From a virus, in the IMG/VR virus record IMGVR_UViG_3300035670_000121, positions 21,616-85,615 of that record: DNA of 64,000 nt. One strand, written 5' to 3'. Below are positions 34,096-42,800 of the stretch, one piece after another. Position numbers and translations under genes: made by a program. Under the pieces are notes generated by a model, which did not search any database, was not told where the DNA came from, and worked only from the letters and a program-made list of their open reading frames with translations. Numbering within the stretch: position 1 is the first letter of the stretch; each line of letters opens with the position of its first letter.

Positions 34096-34717
34096 ATCGT
34101 TTAATGATTTTGCAATAGATAAATTAAGCAGTAAAAAGTTAACAAAAAACGAGAAAAAACTATTGAATTTTATTTTAAATATTTTGCATACATATGATAT
34201 AAACGAATTGATGCCAGCTAGTTCAATGATCGCTTTTATGATGGGAGGTTGCGGTTTAGATTATCCACAGGTATTATCTTCAGCTATAAATTCTTTTGGC
34301 GGTAATCATTTTTGTTTTACAAAGATGGCCGAATTCATGATTAATAATTTTACTACTCATGAGGATTATTATCCAGGTTTTGGACATCCAATATTTAAAG
34401 ATAAAGATCCAAGAGTAGAAGCTATTTTGCAAAAAATGAAATCATTAAATATTAAAAGTCCAACAGTGAATAAGTGTTTAAATTTTTCAAAACAAAAAAA
34501 ATTAATTTTAAATATAGGCGGTGTTTCTGTTGCTATATTATTAGATCTAGGTTTCGATAAATATACGGTGAATTATTTTCCTATTATTTCTAGAATGCTG
34601 GGAATAACTCTTATTTATAAAAAAATAAAGCAAAACAAATTAAGATTTGCTACGTCTTTAGATAATATAGACAAATATAAAAATTTATTTCAGCATTCAA
34701 GCCTTGACAATGTTTAA
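34025..34717 (+). CDS. Citrate-synthase/citryl-CoA-lyase-like protein, catalytic Asp replaced
   Basis: 230 residues, similar to the large domain of citrate synthase or the citryl-CoA lyase domain of ATP-citrate lyase. SAINSFGGNHFCF holds His95 (the first catalytic His position), GFGHPIFKDKDPR holds His121, and LILNIGGVSVAILLDLGF leads to TVNYFP, where enzymes have the catalytic Asp (VDFY); here it is Asn183. Much shorter than citrate synthase (about 430). With Asp to Asn, normal condensation is unlikely; it may cleave, bind or sense acyl-CoA. Paired with the GNAT gene. Confidence 0.75.
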   Translation: MKKNKLLINSGTNHITLSYKDLNKSFNDFAIDKLSSKKLTKNEKKLLNFILNILHTYDINELMPASSMIAFMMGGCGLDYPQVLSSAINSFGGNHFCFTKMAEFMINNFTTHEDYYPGFGHPIFKDKDPRVEAILQKMKSLNIKSPTVNKCLNFSKQKKLILNIGGVSVAILLDLGFDKYTVNYFPIISRMLGITLIYKKIKQNKLRFATSLDNIDKYKNLFQHSSLDNV

Positions 34718-34732
34718 CTTTCTTGATAAGGT
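34704..34732 (+). promoter_or_regulatory. Sigma70-like promoter, leaderless design
   Basis: TTGACA (34704-34709), 17-base spacer, weak TAAGGT -10 (34727-34732); ATG 34741 lies 8 bases after it. Confidence 0.5.
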
Positions 34733-34740
34733 TCATACCT

Positions 34741-35691
34741 ATGAAGCTTGGACTAGTTTGTATCTCTGAACTTTTGCGTGAAAAATCTCCCGAGTTGAAG
34801 TTCAAAACCATGACTCGCACTCAGTTCCTTAAGAAAGATAGAGAAGAGTCTATACAAGAACTTTCGCGTAGAATTTCGCATAATCTAACTGTTACAATTG
34901 AAACAATCAAACACTGCAAAGAGATAGGAATTAAACACTATCGCATTTCTTGTAAGTTGTTTCCTCTTATAACCGATCCAACTCTTAAACTCGACCTAAG
35001 TCTTTTTCCTTATTTCAATGTAATTGAGCAAAAGTTAATTGAAATTGGCAGAACCGCCAAGGAATTAAATATATCCGTTTCAGTTCATCCTGATCAGTTT
35101 GTTGTGCTTGGTTCTGAATCAGATGATATTTGCGCTAATTCCATACGTGAATTAAATTTTCATGCTTGGGTGTTAGATATGATGCGTATGCCACAGGATT
35201 TTACTTGTCCGATTAATATTCATCCTAGTTTGTCAAATTTTTCTAGCGCTGAGAATTTTGTTAAGAAATTTATTCTTAACTTTTTTCAATGCGATATTGG
35301 TGTTAGAAACCGTTTGGTATTAGAAAATGAAGATAAAGGATTTTGGAATTGTTCTAATCTTTATGAATATTTTCATTTATTCATGAAGGCTTCGTATACA
35401 TTTCATATTCCATTGACTTTGGATAATTTGCATGATGAGTGCAATCCTAGTTATGATGTAGAAGGTAAGGTTATTCCTTATCAGAAACACTATATGAAAT
35501 TTTATCAAACTTGGCCTGTTCCTCCTGTATTTCATTGGAGCGAAGGGATTAATGGAACACTTAAACATGCAGATAAACTAACGATTCCTCCTCCAGACAT
35601 GGGATTAGATTGCACTTATGAAATTGAAGTAAAAAAGAAAGATAAAGGGTTCTTACAATTTCTTCCAAAAAAATCAGCTATTGCTATTTAA
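34741..35691 (+). CDS. uvsE: UV damage endonuclease UvdE/UvsE
   Basis: 316 residues. TIM-barrel endonuclease that nicks 5' of UV photoproducts (pyrimidine dimers, 6-4 products). Family motifs in order: MKLGLVCISE, HYRISCKLFPL, VSVHPDQFVVLGS, PINIHPS, RLVLENEDKG, LTLDNLHDE and FHWSEG, which supply the three-metal site His/Glu/Asp ligands. Length is normal. Start at ATG 34741 because TTG 34723 would precede the transcript start. Suggests a virus exposed to sunlight. Confidence 0.95.
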   Translation: MKLGLVCISELLREKSPELKFKTMTRTQFLKKDREESIQELSRRISHNLTVTIETIKHCKEIGIKHYRISCKLFPLITDPTLKLDLSLFPYFNVIEQKLIEIGRTAKELNISVSVHPDQFVVLGSESDDICANSIRELNFHAWVLDMMRMPQDFTCPINIHPSLSNFSSAENFVKKFILNFFQCDIGVRNRLVLENEDKGFWNCSNLYEYFHLFMKASYTFHIPLTLDNLHDECNPSYDVEGKVIPYQKHYMKFYQTWPVPPVFHWSEGINGTLKHADKLTIPPPDMGLDCTYEIEVKKKDKGFLQFLPKKSAIAI

Positions 35692-35720
35692 AATGTTTAA
35701 CATTTATATATTATTATATA

Positions 35721-35900
35721 ATGAAAAGCGTTACAATTAAGATTGGTGATGATGATTTGACTGATTTAGCTAATATTTTTAAAAATGAGGCTTCATTTAA
35801 GCCTATGGCTAAAGAAGATCGTTTGATTATTCAAATTCTAAAACAAGTTTTAGACAATCCTAAAAATGAGATTATCGAGGCACAAGTTATCGATTCATGA
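35721..35900 (+). CDS. Small hypothetical protein (59 aa)
   Basis: 59 residues (MKSVTIKIGDDDLTDLANIF then a helix RLIIQILKQVLDNP). A TATATTATTATATA stretch directly precedes the ATG. Its stop overlaps the next start as ATGA. Not recognised. Confidence 0.65.
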   Translation: MKSVTIKIGDDDLTDLANIFKNEASFKPMAKEDRLIIQILKQVLDNPKNEIIEAQVIDS

Positions 35901-36175
35901 AGGCTAAATTAAATATAGTCGGCTCAAATGAAGGCGGATCTTTTTTAAAAGAATATCAAGATCAAATTGTTAACATTGAGAGTTTATATAAAAATATTGA
36001 AGCTAACGCTCCACCACTTGGAATACTCAGAACAGAAAATAATAAACAATTAAGCATTCAATTAATAGATATTAGATTTATCCAAGAATCTATTTATATA
36101 CAATGCTTTGTTATGAAAGAAGATGATAGCAAAGGCGGTAAAGTTCTGATTCAATTAAAACCTATCGGTGAATAA
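35897..36175 (+). CDS. Hypothetical phage protein (92 aa)
   Basis: 92 residues, beta-rich (LGILRTENNKQLSIQLIDIR, YIQCFVMKEDD, KVLIQLKPIGE). Coupled by ATGA to the upstream gene and abutting the downstream one. Not recognised. Confidence 0.62.
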   Translation: MKAKLNIVGSNEGGSFLKEYQDQIVNIESLYKNIEANAPPLGILRTENNKQLSIQLIDIRFIQESIYIQCFVMKEDDSKGGKVLIQLKPIGE

Positions 36176-36475
36176 ATGTTTCCAGAAATCAAGAGTATTT
36201 TTGAGAAATATGATGATCATGTTTTTATAGTATCTGTTAAAATTGACGATATAAAAGCTTATGACAGTTTAGACTGTTTAAAAAATATAATGTTTCTTGA
36301 TATTATATCAGAATTATTATCAAACGATGAAATTAAATATATTTTAAATGATGATTTCAAATACGAAGTCGCAAAACAACTAATTTTAGAGAATTTACGA
36401 TTCTATAAATTACAAGAATATATAATTTTAGTTCTTAAAATAAATAAACTCCCCGAAATAACAGAAAACTCTTGA
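36176..36475 (+). CDS. Hypothetical phage protein (99 aa)
   Basis: 99 residues, acidic and helical (LDIISELLSNDEIKYILNDD). Starts directly after the previous stop. The -35 box of the next promoter overlaps its stop codon. Not recognised. Confidence 0.62.
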   Translation: MFPEIKSIFEKYDDHVFIVSVKIDDIKAYDSLDCLKNIMFLDIISELLSNDEIKYILNDDFKYEVAKQLILENLRFYKLQEYIILVLKINKLPEITENS

Positions 36476-36500
36476 CTTTTACATAAACATACAATATACT
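36472..36500 (+). promoter_or_regulatory. Sigma70-like promoter
   Basis: TTGACT (36472-36477), 17-base spacer, TATACT (36495-36500); start point near 36507, giving a ~40-base leader that carries an inverted repeat. Confidence 0.72.
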
Positions 36501-36510
36501 TTACCCGAAT

Positions 36511-36528
36511 TTTGTACGATTGTACAAA
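36511..36528. promoter_or_regulatory. 7-bp inverted repeat in leader, possible operator
   Basis: TTTGTAC-GATT-GTACAAA is perfectly symmetric and sits just downstream of the predicted start point of the promoter at 36472, a typical place for a repressor site. It could also be a small RNA hairpin. Confidence 0.4.
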
Positions 36529-36546
36529 TACATAAAAACTAAATAT

Positions 36547-36807
36547 ATGAATGAGACTGCTACTATTACTCAACCTGTTGTCTTGTTGAATGCTATCACC
36601 AAGGCGACGCCTGAACAAATCGACACGCTGTGGTCGATTCTAAAGTATAAGGAGATCGGCATCTATCGAAAGATCAAGTGTATGAGTTCTGTGCTTGGTT
36701 TGAATTTTGATTCAGTGGTTACTGATCTTCCAAAAGATGAAAATGGCAGAATTCTAGATTTTAAGACTCGCCATTTGATTCATGATGTTCTAATCAAGAA
36801 TTCCTAA
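36547..36807 (+). CDS. Hypothetical early-type protein (86 aa)
   Basis: 86 residues (LNAITKATPEQIDTLWSILK, then KCMSSVLGLNFDSVV). ATG 36547 chosen over TTG 36520, which lies in the inverted repeat. G+C and codon use are higher than in most neighbours, similar to the 51.4-52.4 kb genes. Not recognised. Confidence 0.68.
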   Translation: MNETATITQPVVLLNAITKATPEQIDTLWSILKYKEIGIYRKIKCMSSVLGLNFDSVVTDLPKDENGRILDFKTRHLIHDVLIKNS

Positions 36808-36809
36808 TA

Positions 36810-37001
36810 ATGAATAAAAGATATATTGTTCGTGATAAGGACGGCGCATATCAGTCTGCTTATAATCTATCCTTTGGTAAGGATAAGGCTTATGATTGGG
36901 CTTTGCAATGTGCTAAGTCTATTAATGGAATAATTTATTATTCAGAAGGAGAAAATACAAAAGAACAAGAGGTGTATAGGGCACCTGATCCTAAAAAGTA
37001 G
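36810..37001 (+). CDS. Hypothetical phage protein (63 aa)
   Basis: 63 residues (MNKRYIVRDKDGAYQSAYNL, YDWALQCAKSINGIIYYSEG), a small strand-helix-strand pattern seen in many tiny phage proteins. Follows the previous stop by 2 bases. Confidence 0.65.
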   Translation: MNKRYIVRDKDGAYQSAYNLSFGKDKAYDWALQCAKSINGIIYYSEGENTKEQEVYRAPDPKK

Positions 37002-37021
37002 AAGTAGGACTAGGAAGGTTT

Positions 37022-37050
37022 GCGGTCATCCTTAAAACCGCTTTTGTTTT
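37022..37050 (+). terminator. Weak hairpin terminator candidate
   Basis: GCGGT/ACCGC stem with a 10-base loop followed by CTTTTGTTTT. The stem is short, so partial termination only. Confidence 0.45.
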
Positions 37051-37056
37051 ATTCAA

Positions 37057-37203
37057 ATGAAGAAGTGTGATATCTGTCGTAAAGAGACGACTTTATTAGA
37101 GGATCTTGATTATTGTTCTGTTTGCACAGATTGTTTAATAGAAATTGAAGATACAAATAAGCAAGACGATTTATTCAAAGATATACAAATAAATGAAGAA
37201 TAA
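37057..37203 (+). CDS. Small zinc-ribbon protein (48 aa)
   Basis: 48 residues with CDICRKE then YCSVCTDC, giving CxxC...CxxC as in a zinc ribbon, and an acidic tail. Ends at a strong bidirectional terminator. Similar in design to the small protein at 51023. Function unknown; likely a protein- or nucleic-acid-binding module. Confidence 0.68.
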   Translation: MKKCDICRKETTLLEDLDYCSVCTDCLIEIEDTNKQDDLFKDIQINEE

Positions 37204-37230
37204 AAAACCCCGCAATCGCGGGGTTTTGTT
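37204..37230. terminator. Bidirectional terminator
   Basis: Perfect 10-bp stem AAAACCCCGC/GCGGGGTTTT with AATC loop, A-run on the left and T-run on the right. Serves the + strand gene ending at 37203 and the minus-strand gene ending at 37236. Confidence 0.93.
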
Positions 37231-37235
37231 TTTTC

Positions 37236-37427
37236 TTATTTGTGATTTTCTTTTTTTGGATGATCTTGGCGATCTGGATGTACTTTTCTAGGACCATGAC
37301 GCTTTTTGCGTTTTCCTTCTTGTTTTTGTTCTTTGTTTGGTTTTTTATGTTCTTGATTTTGTTTAGGTTCGTCAGCGAATAAATTTGCTGAAAATAATAA
37401 AGCGATTATAAATATGATGTATTTCAT
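37236..37427 (-). CDS. Small secreted basic protein
   Basis: 63 residues. A typical Sec signal peptide (MKYIIFIIALLFSANLFA) precedes a mature part of ~45 residues made almost wholly of Lys, Arg, His, Gln, Glu and Pro. It is on the opposite strand, ends at a bidirectional terminator and has a TATAATATATTAT stretch directly before the ATG. Export plus strong positive charge suggests it interacts with the periplasm or envelope (LPS, peptidoglycan, nucleic acid). No family recognised. Confidence 0.65.
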   Translation of the reverse strand: MKYIIFIIALLFSANLFADEPKQNQEHKKPNKEQKQEGKRKKRHGPRKVHPDRQDHPKKENHK

Positions 37428-37492
37428 ATAATATATTATACATAGTTATTTTATAAAAAGAAAAACTTTTACAATTCCTTTACAAAAAATAT

Positions 37493-38071
37493 ATGAATGA
37501 TGTATTTACAGATATTTATCTGAAAAAAGAATGGCAACAAATAATAGGAACTTTTTCTGGTCCCGGCGCTTCATTAGAATGCTCAAGTCCATATTTAGAT
37601 TTTTTGCAAAATTTTATTAAAGATAATAATATTAAATCTATCTTAGATATCGGATGTGGCGATTTTAATTTGATGCAACATCTAAATTTTGAAAATTTAA
37701 ATTATAAAGGCGTTGATGTCGTTCAATTTTTAGTGGAAGAAAATAATAAAAAATATTCAAAATCAAATATAAAATTTGAGCATAAAGATTTAACTACACA
37801 AAAAGAGACAGAAATTTATGATCTGATTTTAATTAAAGATGTATTTCAGCATCTTTCGTTCAAAAATATTTTTCTTATATTAGAAAACATTAAAGGTAAA
37901 AATATATTGATTTCTAATGATTATTACAAGAATTATAATTTAGATATAGATGATGGCGGTTGGAGATATGTTGATATGTCATATCAACCTTTTAATTTGA
38001 AAGGTGACTATATTTTTCAGTGGCCTGTTTTAAGCACTACTAAAAAAGTATTTCATTATAAAAATGAATAA
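37493..38071 (+). CDS. Class I SAM-dependent methyltransferase
   Basis: 192 residues. ILDIGCGDFNLMQHL is motif I (SAM-binding), NYKGVDVVQ the acidic strand 2, and YDLILIKDVFQHLSF motif IV. The substrate is not readable; no DPPY-type DNA motif is present. It overlaps a beta-helix surface protein gene by 8 bases, suggesting glycan or virion-surface methylation. Confidence 0.83.
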   Translation: MNDVFTDIYLKKEWQQIIGTFSGPGASLECSSPYLDFLQNFIKDNNIKSILDIGCGDFNLMQHLNFENLNYKGVDVVQFLVEENNKKYSKSNIKFEHKDLTTQKETEIYDLILIKDVFQHLSFKNIFLILENIKGKNILISNDYYKNYNLDIDDGGWRYVDMSYQPFNLKGDYIFQWPVLSTTKKVFHYKNE

Positions 38072-39323
38072 AAACACTCCAGAATACTACGGTTATACTA
38101 TAGGTCAAAATATAGTACCATATATTAATAAATGTATCGATGAAAATGGCGAATGTTATGTTTCAGAAGGTGAACATGTTTTTGGTCGCAATGATGAAGA
38201 ATGGCATAAAGGTCATGTTTGGTCTGATAGTTGTATAACATGGGGTTGGAATAGGCATCATAATATTAAGTTAATTGGTGCTGGTCATGGTAAAACAATT
38301 TTCAAATTAATAGATAAAGTAAATAGTAGAAATTTATTTGGAACACCTGATCCAATTATTCACATGTTATCAACAAATTATGACGTTAGTTGCGATAATA
38401 ATTTAATAGAAGGTATAACATTTGATGGCAATTACCAAAACAATCATGATATTAGTACTGTTTGCGCGATGAGGATTCGCGGTTCTAATAATACAGTAAA
38501 AAATTGTCGATTTATCAATTTTGGTGTTGGCGATAAATCAGATCATGAATGTTTTCAAGTCTTTTGTGTAGGATATGGTAAATTAGACGAAGGTTCTAAA
38601 ATATTAAATAACATATTTGAATCTGTCGGCAAAAAGAAAAATAGCAAACAAGGGCATTGTCCCGAAAATACATTTGTTGCAGTTGGCGGCAAAGCGCCAC
38701 AAATAAAATATAATACATTTAAAAACTGCGAATTTGATACAGTAAATCAACAAAGTCCATTACATGCGATTACAATTGCTGATTCTTTAAATGCAGAAAT
38801 AACAGATAATATATTTGAAAACTTTCAAGGTAATTGCATTTACATAGATAGTTGGAAAAATAAAAATGCTGTAATAGTGAACAACCGTGGTACAAATATA
38901 TGGATTTTTATAGCTCTTACGTGTCAGTATTGGCAAAATCAAGATCAAATTAGTTACAGTGAAGATTTTTGCATAGAAAACAATGAAGTTGTTTTAAGCA
39001 ATGGGGATGTATATTATCAATGGGACCGGCAACCAATTGCGTCTGTGTTTTTTGCTTATAACCATGACCCTCAATTAAATATTAATATACATACAGGATT
39101 CAAAAATGTTATTGCAAAAGATAATAAAATCACTTTAGGCCATCGAATAATTAATGGCACTGTTGAAGCAAGCAATGTTTTGAAATGTTATTGGGGATAT
39201 ATGGCAAGTACTGATAAAATCCTATTGACAAACAATCAAATTTTCAGTAATATACCTAAACCAATTGAGAAGCTATCTATCTTTAGAAGATTTATTAATT
39301 GGTTATTAAATATATTCAAATAA
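38064..39323 (+). CDS. Right-handed beta-helix protein, tail-spike/pectate-lyase-like
   Basis: 419 residues. Repeated short strands with N-x-F/I patterns (NNLIEGITFDGN, NNTVKNCRFINF, KILNNIFESVG, IKYNTFKNCEF, AEITDNIFENF) define a parallel beta-helix as in tailspikes and polysaccharide lyases. No signal peptide. The C-terminus ends with a basic amphipathic helix (RRFINWLLNIFK). Possibly a glycan-degrading or glycan-binding virion protein. The ATGA overlap with the methyltransferase indicates joint expression. Confidence 0.8.
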   Translation: MNKNTPEYYGYTIGQNIVPYINKCIDENGECYVSEGEHVFGRNDEEWHKGHVWSDSCITWGWNRHHNIKLIGAGHGKTIFKLIDKVNSRNLFGTPDPIIHMLSTNYDVSCDNNLIEGITFDGNYQNNHDISTVCAMRIRGSNNTVKNCRFINFGVGDKSDHECFQVFCVGYGKLDEGSKILNNIFESVGKKKNSKQGHCPENTFVAVGGKAPQIKYNTFKNCEFDTVNQQSPLHAITIADSLNAEITDNIFENFQGNCIYIDSWKNKNAVIVNNRGTNIWIFIALTCQYWQNQDQISYSEDFCIENNEVVLSNGDVYYQWDRQPIASVFFAYNHDPQLNINIHTGFKNVIAKDNKITLGHRIINGTVEASNVLKCYWGYMASTDKILLTNNQIFSNIPKPIEKLSIFRRFINWLLNIFK

Positions 39324-39325
39324 TT

Positions 39326-39799
39326 ATGAAGAGACTAATCGCACTACTATCTATTATTACTGCACTCACGGCCAACGCTTTGGATTTCTCCATTGTTGGA
39401 AGTGGAAACACTCAAACTCAAGGACCAACTACGCCAACACAGTTTGCTACTGGTCTTCGTTTCGAAACTTTTGTTACTGATGCTATTAGCATTGGCGCTG
39501 TTCAATCGTTTGGATTGACTGCTGTTGATAATGTATTGTTTAATACTGAAGTATTTACTGCTTACAATATTAACTATACAATTTTTGGAATGAAGAATAC
39601 TGTATTCGCTGGCGGCGATGTTAATCTAGCTTATGGCGATGGAACTCAAAGCGCGTGGAAAGCTGGACCAATTCTAGGCAATCGATTTTTCCTAACTGAT
39701 AATACTTATATTCTCGCCCAAGCTGCTTACGATGTAGCTTTGAATGGCGTATCGAATAATCAGGTTCGATATACGTTAGGTTTGGCTTTTAGATTTTAA
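39326..39799 (+). CDS. Predicted outer-membrane beta-barrel protein
   Basis: 157 residues from ATG 39326. Sec signal peptide MKRLIALLSIITALTANA, then alternating hydrophobic/polar strands (GLRFETFVTDAISIGAVQSF, NTVFAGGDVNLAYGDG, NTYILAQAAYDVAL) and a final RYTLGLAFRF, whose terminal Phe and alternating pattern match the BAM recognition signal. About eight strands would fit. Phage barrels of this kind may remodel the outer membrane or block superinfection; the exact role is unknown. Ends at a strong terminator. Confidence 0.8.
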   Translation: MKRLIALLSIITALTANALDFSIVGSGNTQTQGPTTPTQFATGLRFETFVTDAISIGAVQSFGLTAVDNVLFNTEVFTAYNINYTIFGMKNTVFAGGDVNLAYGDGTQSAWKAGPILGNRFFLTDNTYILAQAAYDVALNGVSNNQVRYTLGLAFRF

Positions 39800-39827
39800 T
39801 TAGAATAATCTAAAAAATTTGTGTATT

Positions 39828-39859
39828 ATCCAGTAGGGGCCAAACCCTACTGGATTTTT
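39828..39859 (+). terminator. Rho-independent terminator
   Basis: 11-bp stem ATCCAGTAGGG/CCCTACTGGAT, 6-base loop and T-run. Confidence 0.92.
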
Positions 39860-39863
39860 ATTT

Positions 39864-42800
39864 ATGAAATGGGTTAAATTCCTGATAGTTAGTTTATTTC
39901 TTGTTTTTAATTTATATTCGCAAGTCATAACAAATACTGCTACATTATATTCTAACGTTACTCAAGCAGATAATAGTGTTATAACAGTTCCTATTCCTAT
40001 AACTATTGTTAGAACTAATGGAAGAATTGCCGAATTGTCATTAAATATTAGTAACGTTTCTCAAAATGCAAAACAAATCAATTTAAGAGTATATGAATTA
40101 ATTTATACCACAAATGTTGTTGAGACACCGCTAACAAATTCTACTACTACTGGAGATACAACAGGTGGAAGTACTGGAGACACAACAGGTGGTACAGGCA
40201 GCACAGATGGTGGAACAACAAGTGGAGATACTGGAGGTACAACAGGTGGAACTACAGGAGGTACAACTGGAGGATCAACAACTGGTTCTACTGGCGGAAG
40301 CACAGGCGGCACAACTGGAGGAGGAACAACATCAACAAATTATGTATATGTAACAAATAGTGTTACATTAAACGTAACTTTACAAACTCAAACTGGGACA
40401 ACAAATGACGTACAGATACCCGCTCAAACTGTTTGGCATAATGATCAATTAGAAAATATATTATTTGATATAACGAGCCTTCCACCTGATGCAATTATAT
40501 TGAGATTTAGAATATTAGATTATATTTATGATGAAAACGGTAATCTAGTAGGACCACAAGGATCAGGTACAAATAGCGGAGGAAGTGGAACTGGAGGATC
40601 TGGAACTGGTACAGGTGGAAGTGATACTGGATCTGGAGATTCAGGAACTGGCGGTGCGGATTCTGGGGGCGGATCGACAAGTCCACCATCAGCAGATACT
40701 ATACAATTTCCAGTAGAAGTACTTGGTGCTGATCAACACACAGAAGAATTTAAATTAGTTCTTAATGATAATTTAAATGATATCTACGGCGCAAGATTCA
40801 CTATACACGGTTTAGGATTTACAAATAAAGCTTCGGTTAGTATTAATGGATCACAATGGATTCCATTAAATAACAGAACGGTTATATTTCCAAGAAAATT
40901 TGAAAGAATATGGGTCGGAATTGGCGGTTTTCAAAACACATTAACAATGGTATTACCATTTGCCAGTAACAACATTATTCCTAGCGTAACTAATACGATT
41001 AAATTTAAGTTTAATGATATCACAAAACAAACCGTTGGATATAGAGTATTAAATGCTGATATTGTAAGAAGACAGGATACCGCTGAAAAAGAATATACAT
41101 TTGGACATCTTACAGGCAGGTTTTATACAAATACAGTTTATAACTACACGCCTACAACACTTGCTACAACCAAGGTTATTGATGATCCTAAAAATTGGAC
41201 ACCAGCATCAAGTGATCCTGTTGTGATTAATCAAGGAAAAGATTTATGGTTTAACGGTGATATTTCAGAGCGAGGAGTTGCTTTAAATGCTAAGTGTGGT
41301 GATTGTCATTTTACAGACGGATATGATTTGAAGTATTTCAATTATAGTGATAAATCAATTATAGCACGAAGTAAATATCATGGTTTGAGCGAGCAACAAG
41401 GTTTAGCATTAGCATCTTATATTCGTAGTTTGGATGTGCCATATCAAGAAAAAGGCAGACCTTGGAATCCACTTTATCAACCCGGACCCGGCATGAGTAC
41501 TGTGCCAATTGACAATTGGGCTGCTGGTGCAGGCATGGATTGGGTATTAGATGATGATATAAAATCATTTAATTATATTTTTCCTAACGGAACACAAGAT
41601 GGAATTGTATACAATGGTGTAGTTCAACCAATAGACATAAACAAAGCATACAACATTCATGAAATACCAATTGCAATGCAACTGCCAGATTGGAATCATT
41701 GGTTGCCTAAAGTTCATTTGAAAGATAGTGCGCCTGAAATCTGGGATTGGAGTTTGACGAAAGATGGTGGCAGTGGTCGTAGATTCTTTGATTGGTTTAT
41801 GGGTAGTATACCAAAAGATCAAGGAATGAAAGGTCTTGTTCAAATAATGAGATCATATGGAGAAAATACTGGTTATCAGTTGGTTCACATGGATCAATTC
41901 TTTCAGAAGAAATATTTTGATGCTGGAAAACGAATTCAATACATGAATGACATAAGAATGGCGTATCGTCATTGGGTAACCGTAAGAACATTAGAAATCA
42001 TGCAAAAATGGAAGATGCAAGATTTGGGTCATGATATTCTTGAAGATAATGCTAATACAAGAGATCAATGGGGAGAAAGAGGAGCAAGATCATATATTGA
42101 TTTAGGTAAGTTAGATAAAATCAAAGCACAATTTGGTAACAGTTATACGAATGTATTCAATGATAGAAGATGGTTTGCGAACAGTTTGCCTTTCCATCTA
42201 GCTCCACACATTGGAAATCTTGTAGCAGTGACGGATCAAAACGATCCTAATTTCACTTATGAACCTTATGGTGATCAGTCTCCACAATGGTATCAACTAC
42301 AAATGTATCTTGATGATAGCAATAGAATGCCAGAATATAACATAATTGATTGGGGATATTTACATAACTTCTTGTGGGGAGCAACAAGTCAATGGGGACA
42401 ATTAGCAAACTACAGTTTATATACAGGTAAACACAATGCTTTACAATTCATAAACACTTTAAAATCATATGAAGCATATGCATTTAATGGAGATTACAAA
42501 GGTTTGCTTGAAGGGCTTTTAGATGATCATCATCCGCACATAAGATTATTTGGAGGTACTGTTCTTTTACATGCCGATAGTTCAAGTGCAAATAAATTTA
42601 ATGAGTTCACAATGCATTATATTGATGCGTTACATACAAAAGAAAAGAAAGACATGATGGTCGGCATGTACAATCAAATACATAAAATACAAATAGATGT
42701 ATTAGAACAAAATCCACAAATTGCAGACTATAATAATCTTACAATGTCTGAAAACTTTTTAAGATATATGGGTGGTGATCCAAATCTAATTCAAAGATTT

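Noticed and set aside
40103-40353. Alternative frames over the Gly/Thr-rich linker of the cytochrome protein
   Set aside because: Low-complexity repeats leave all frames open; the main frame continues into recognisable domains on both sides.
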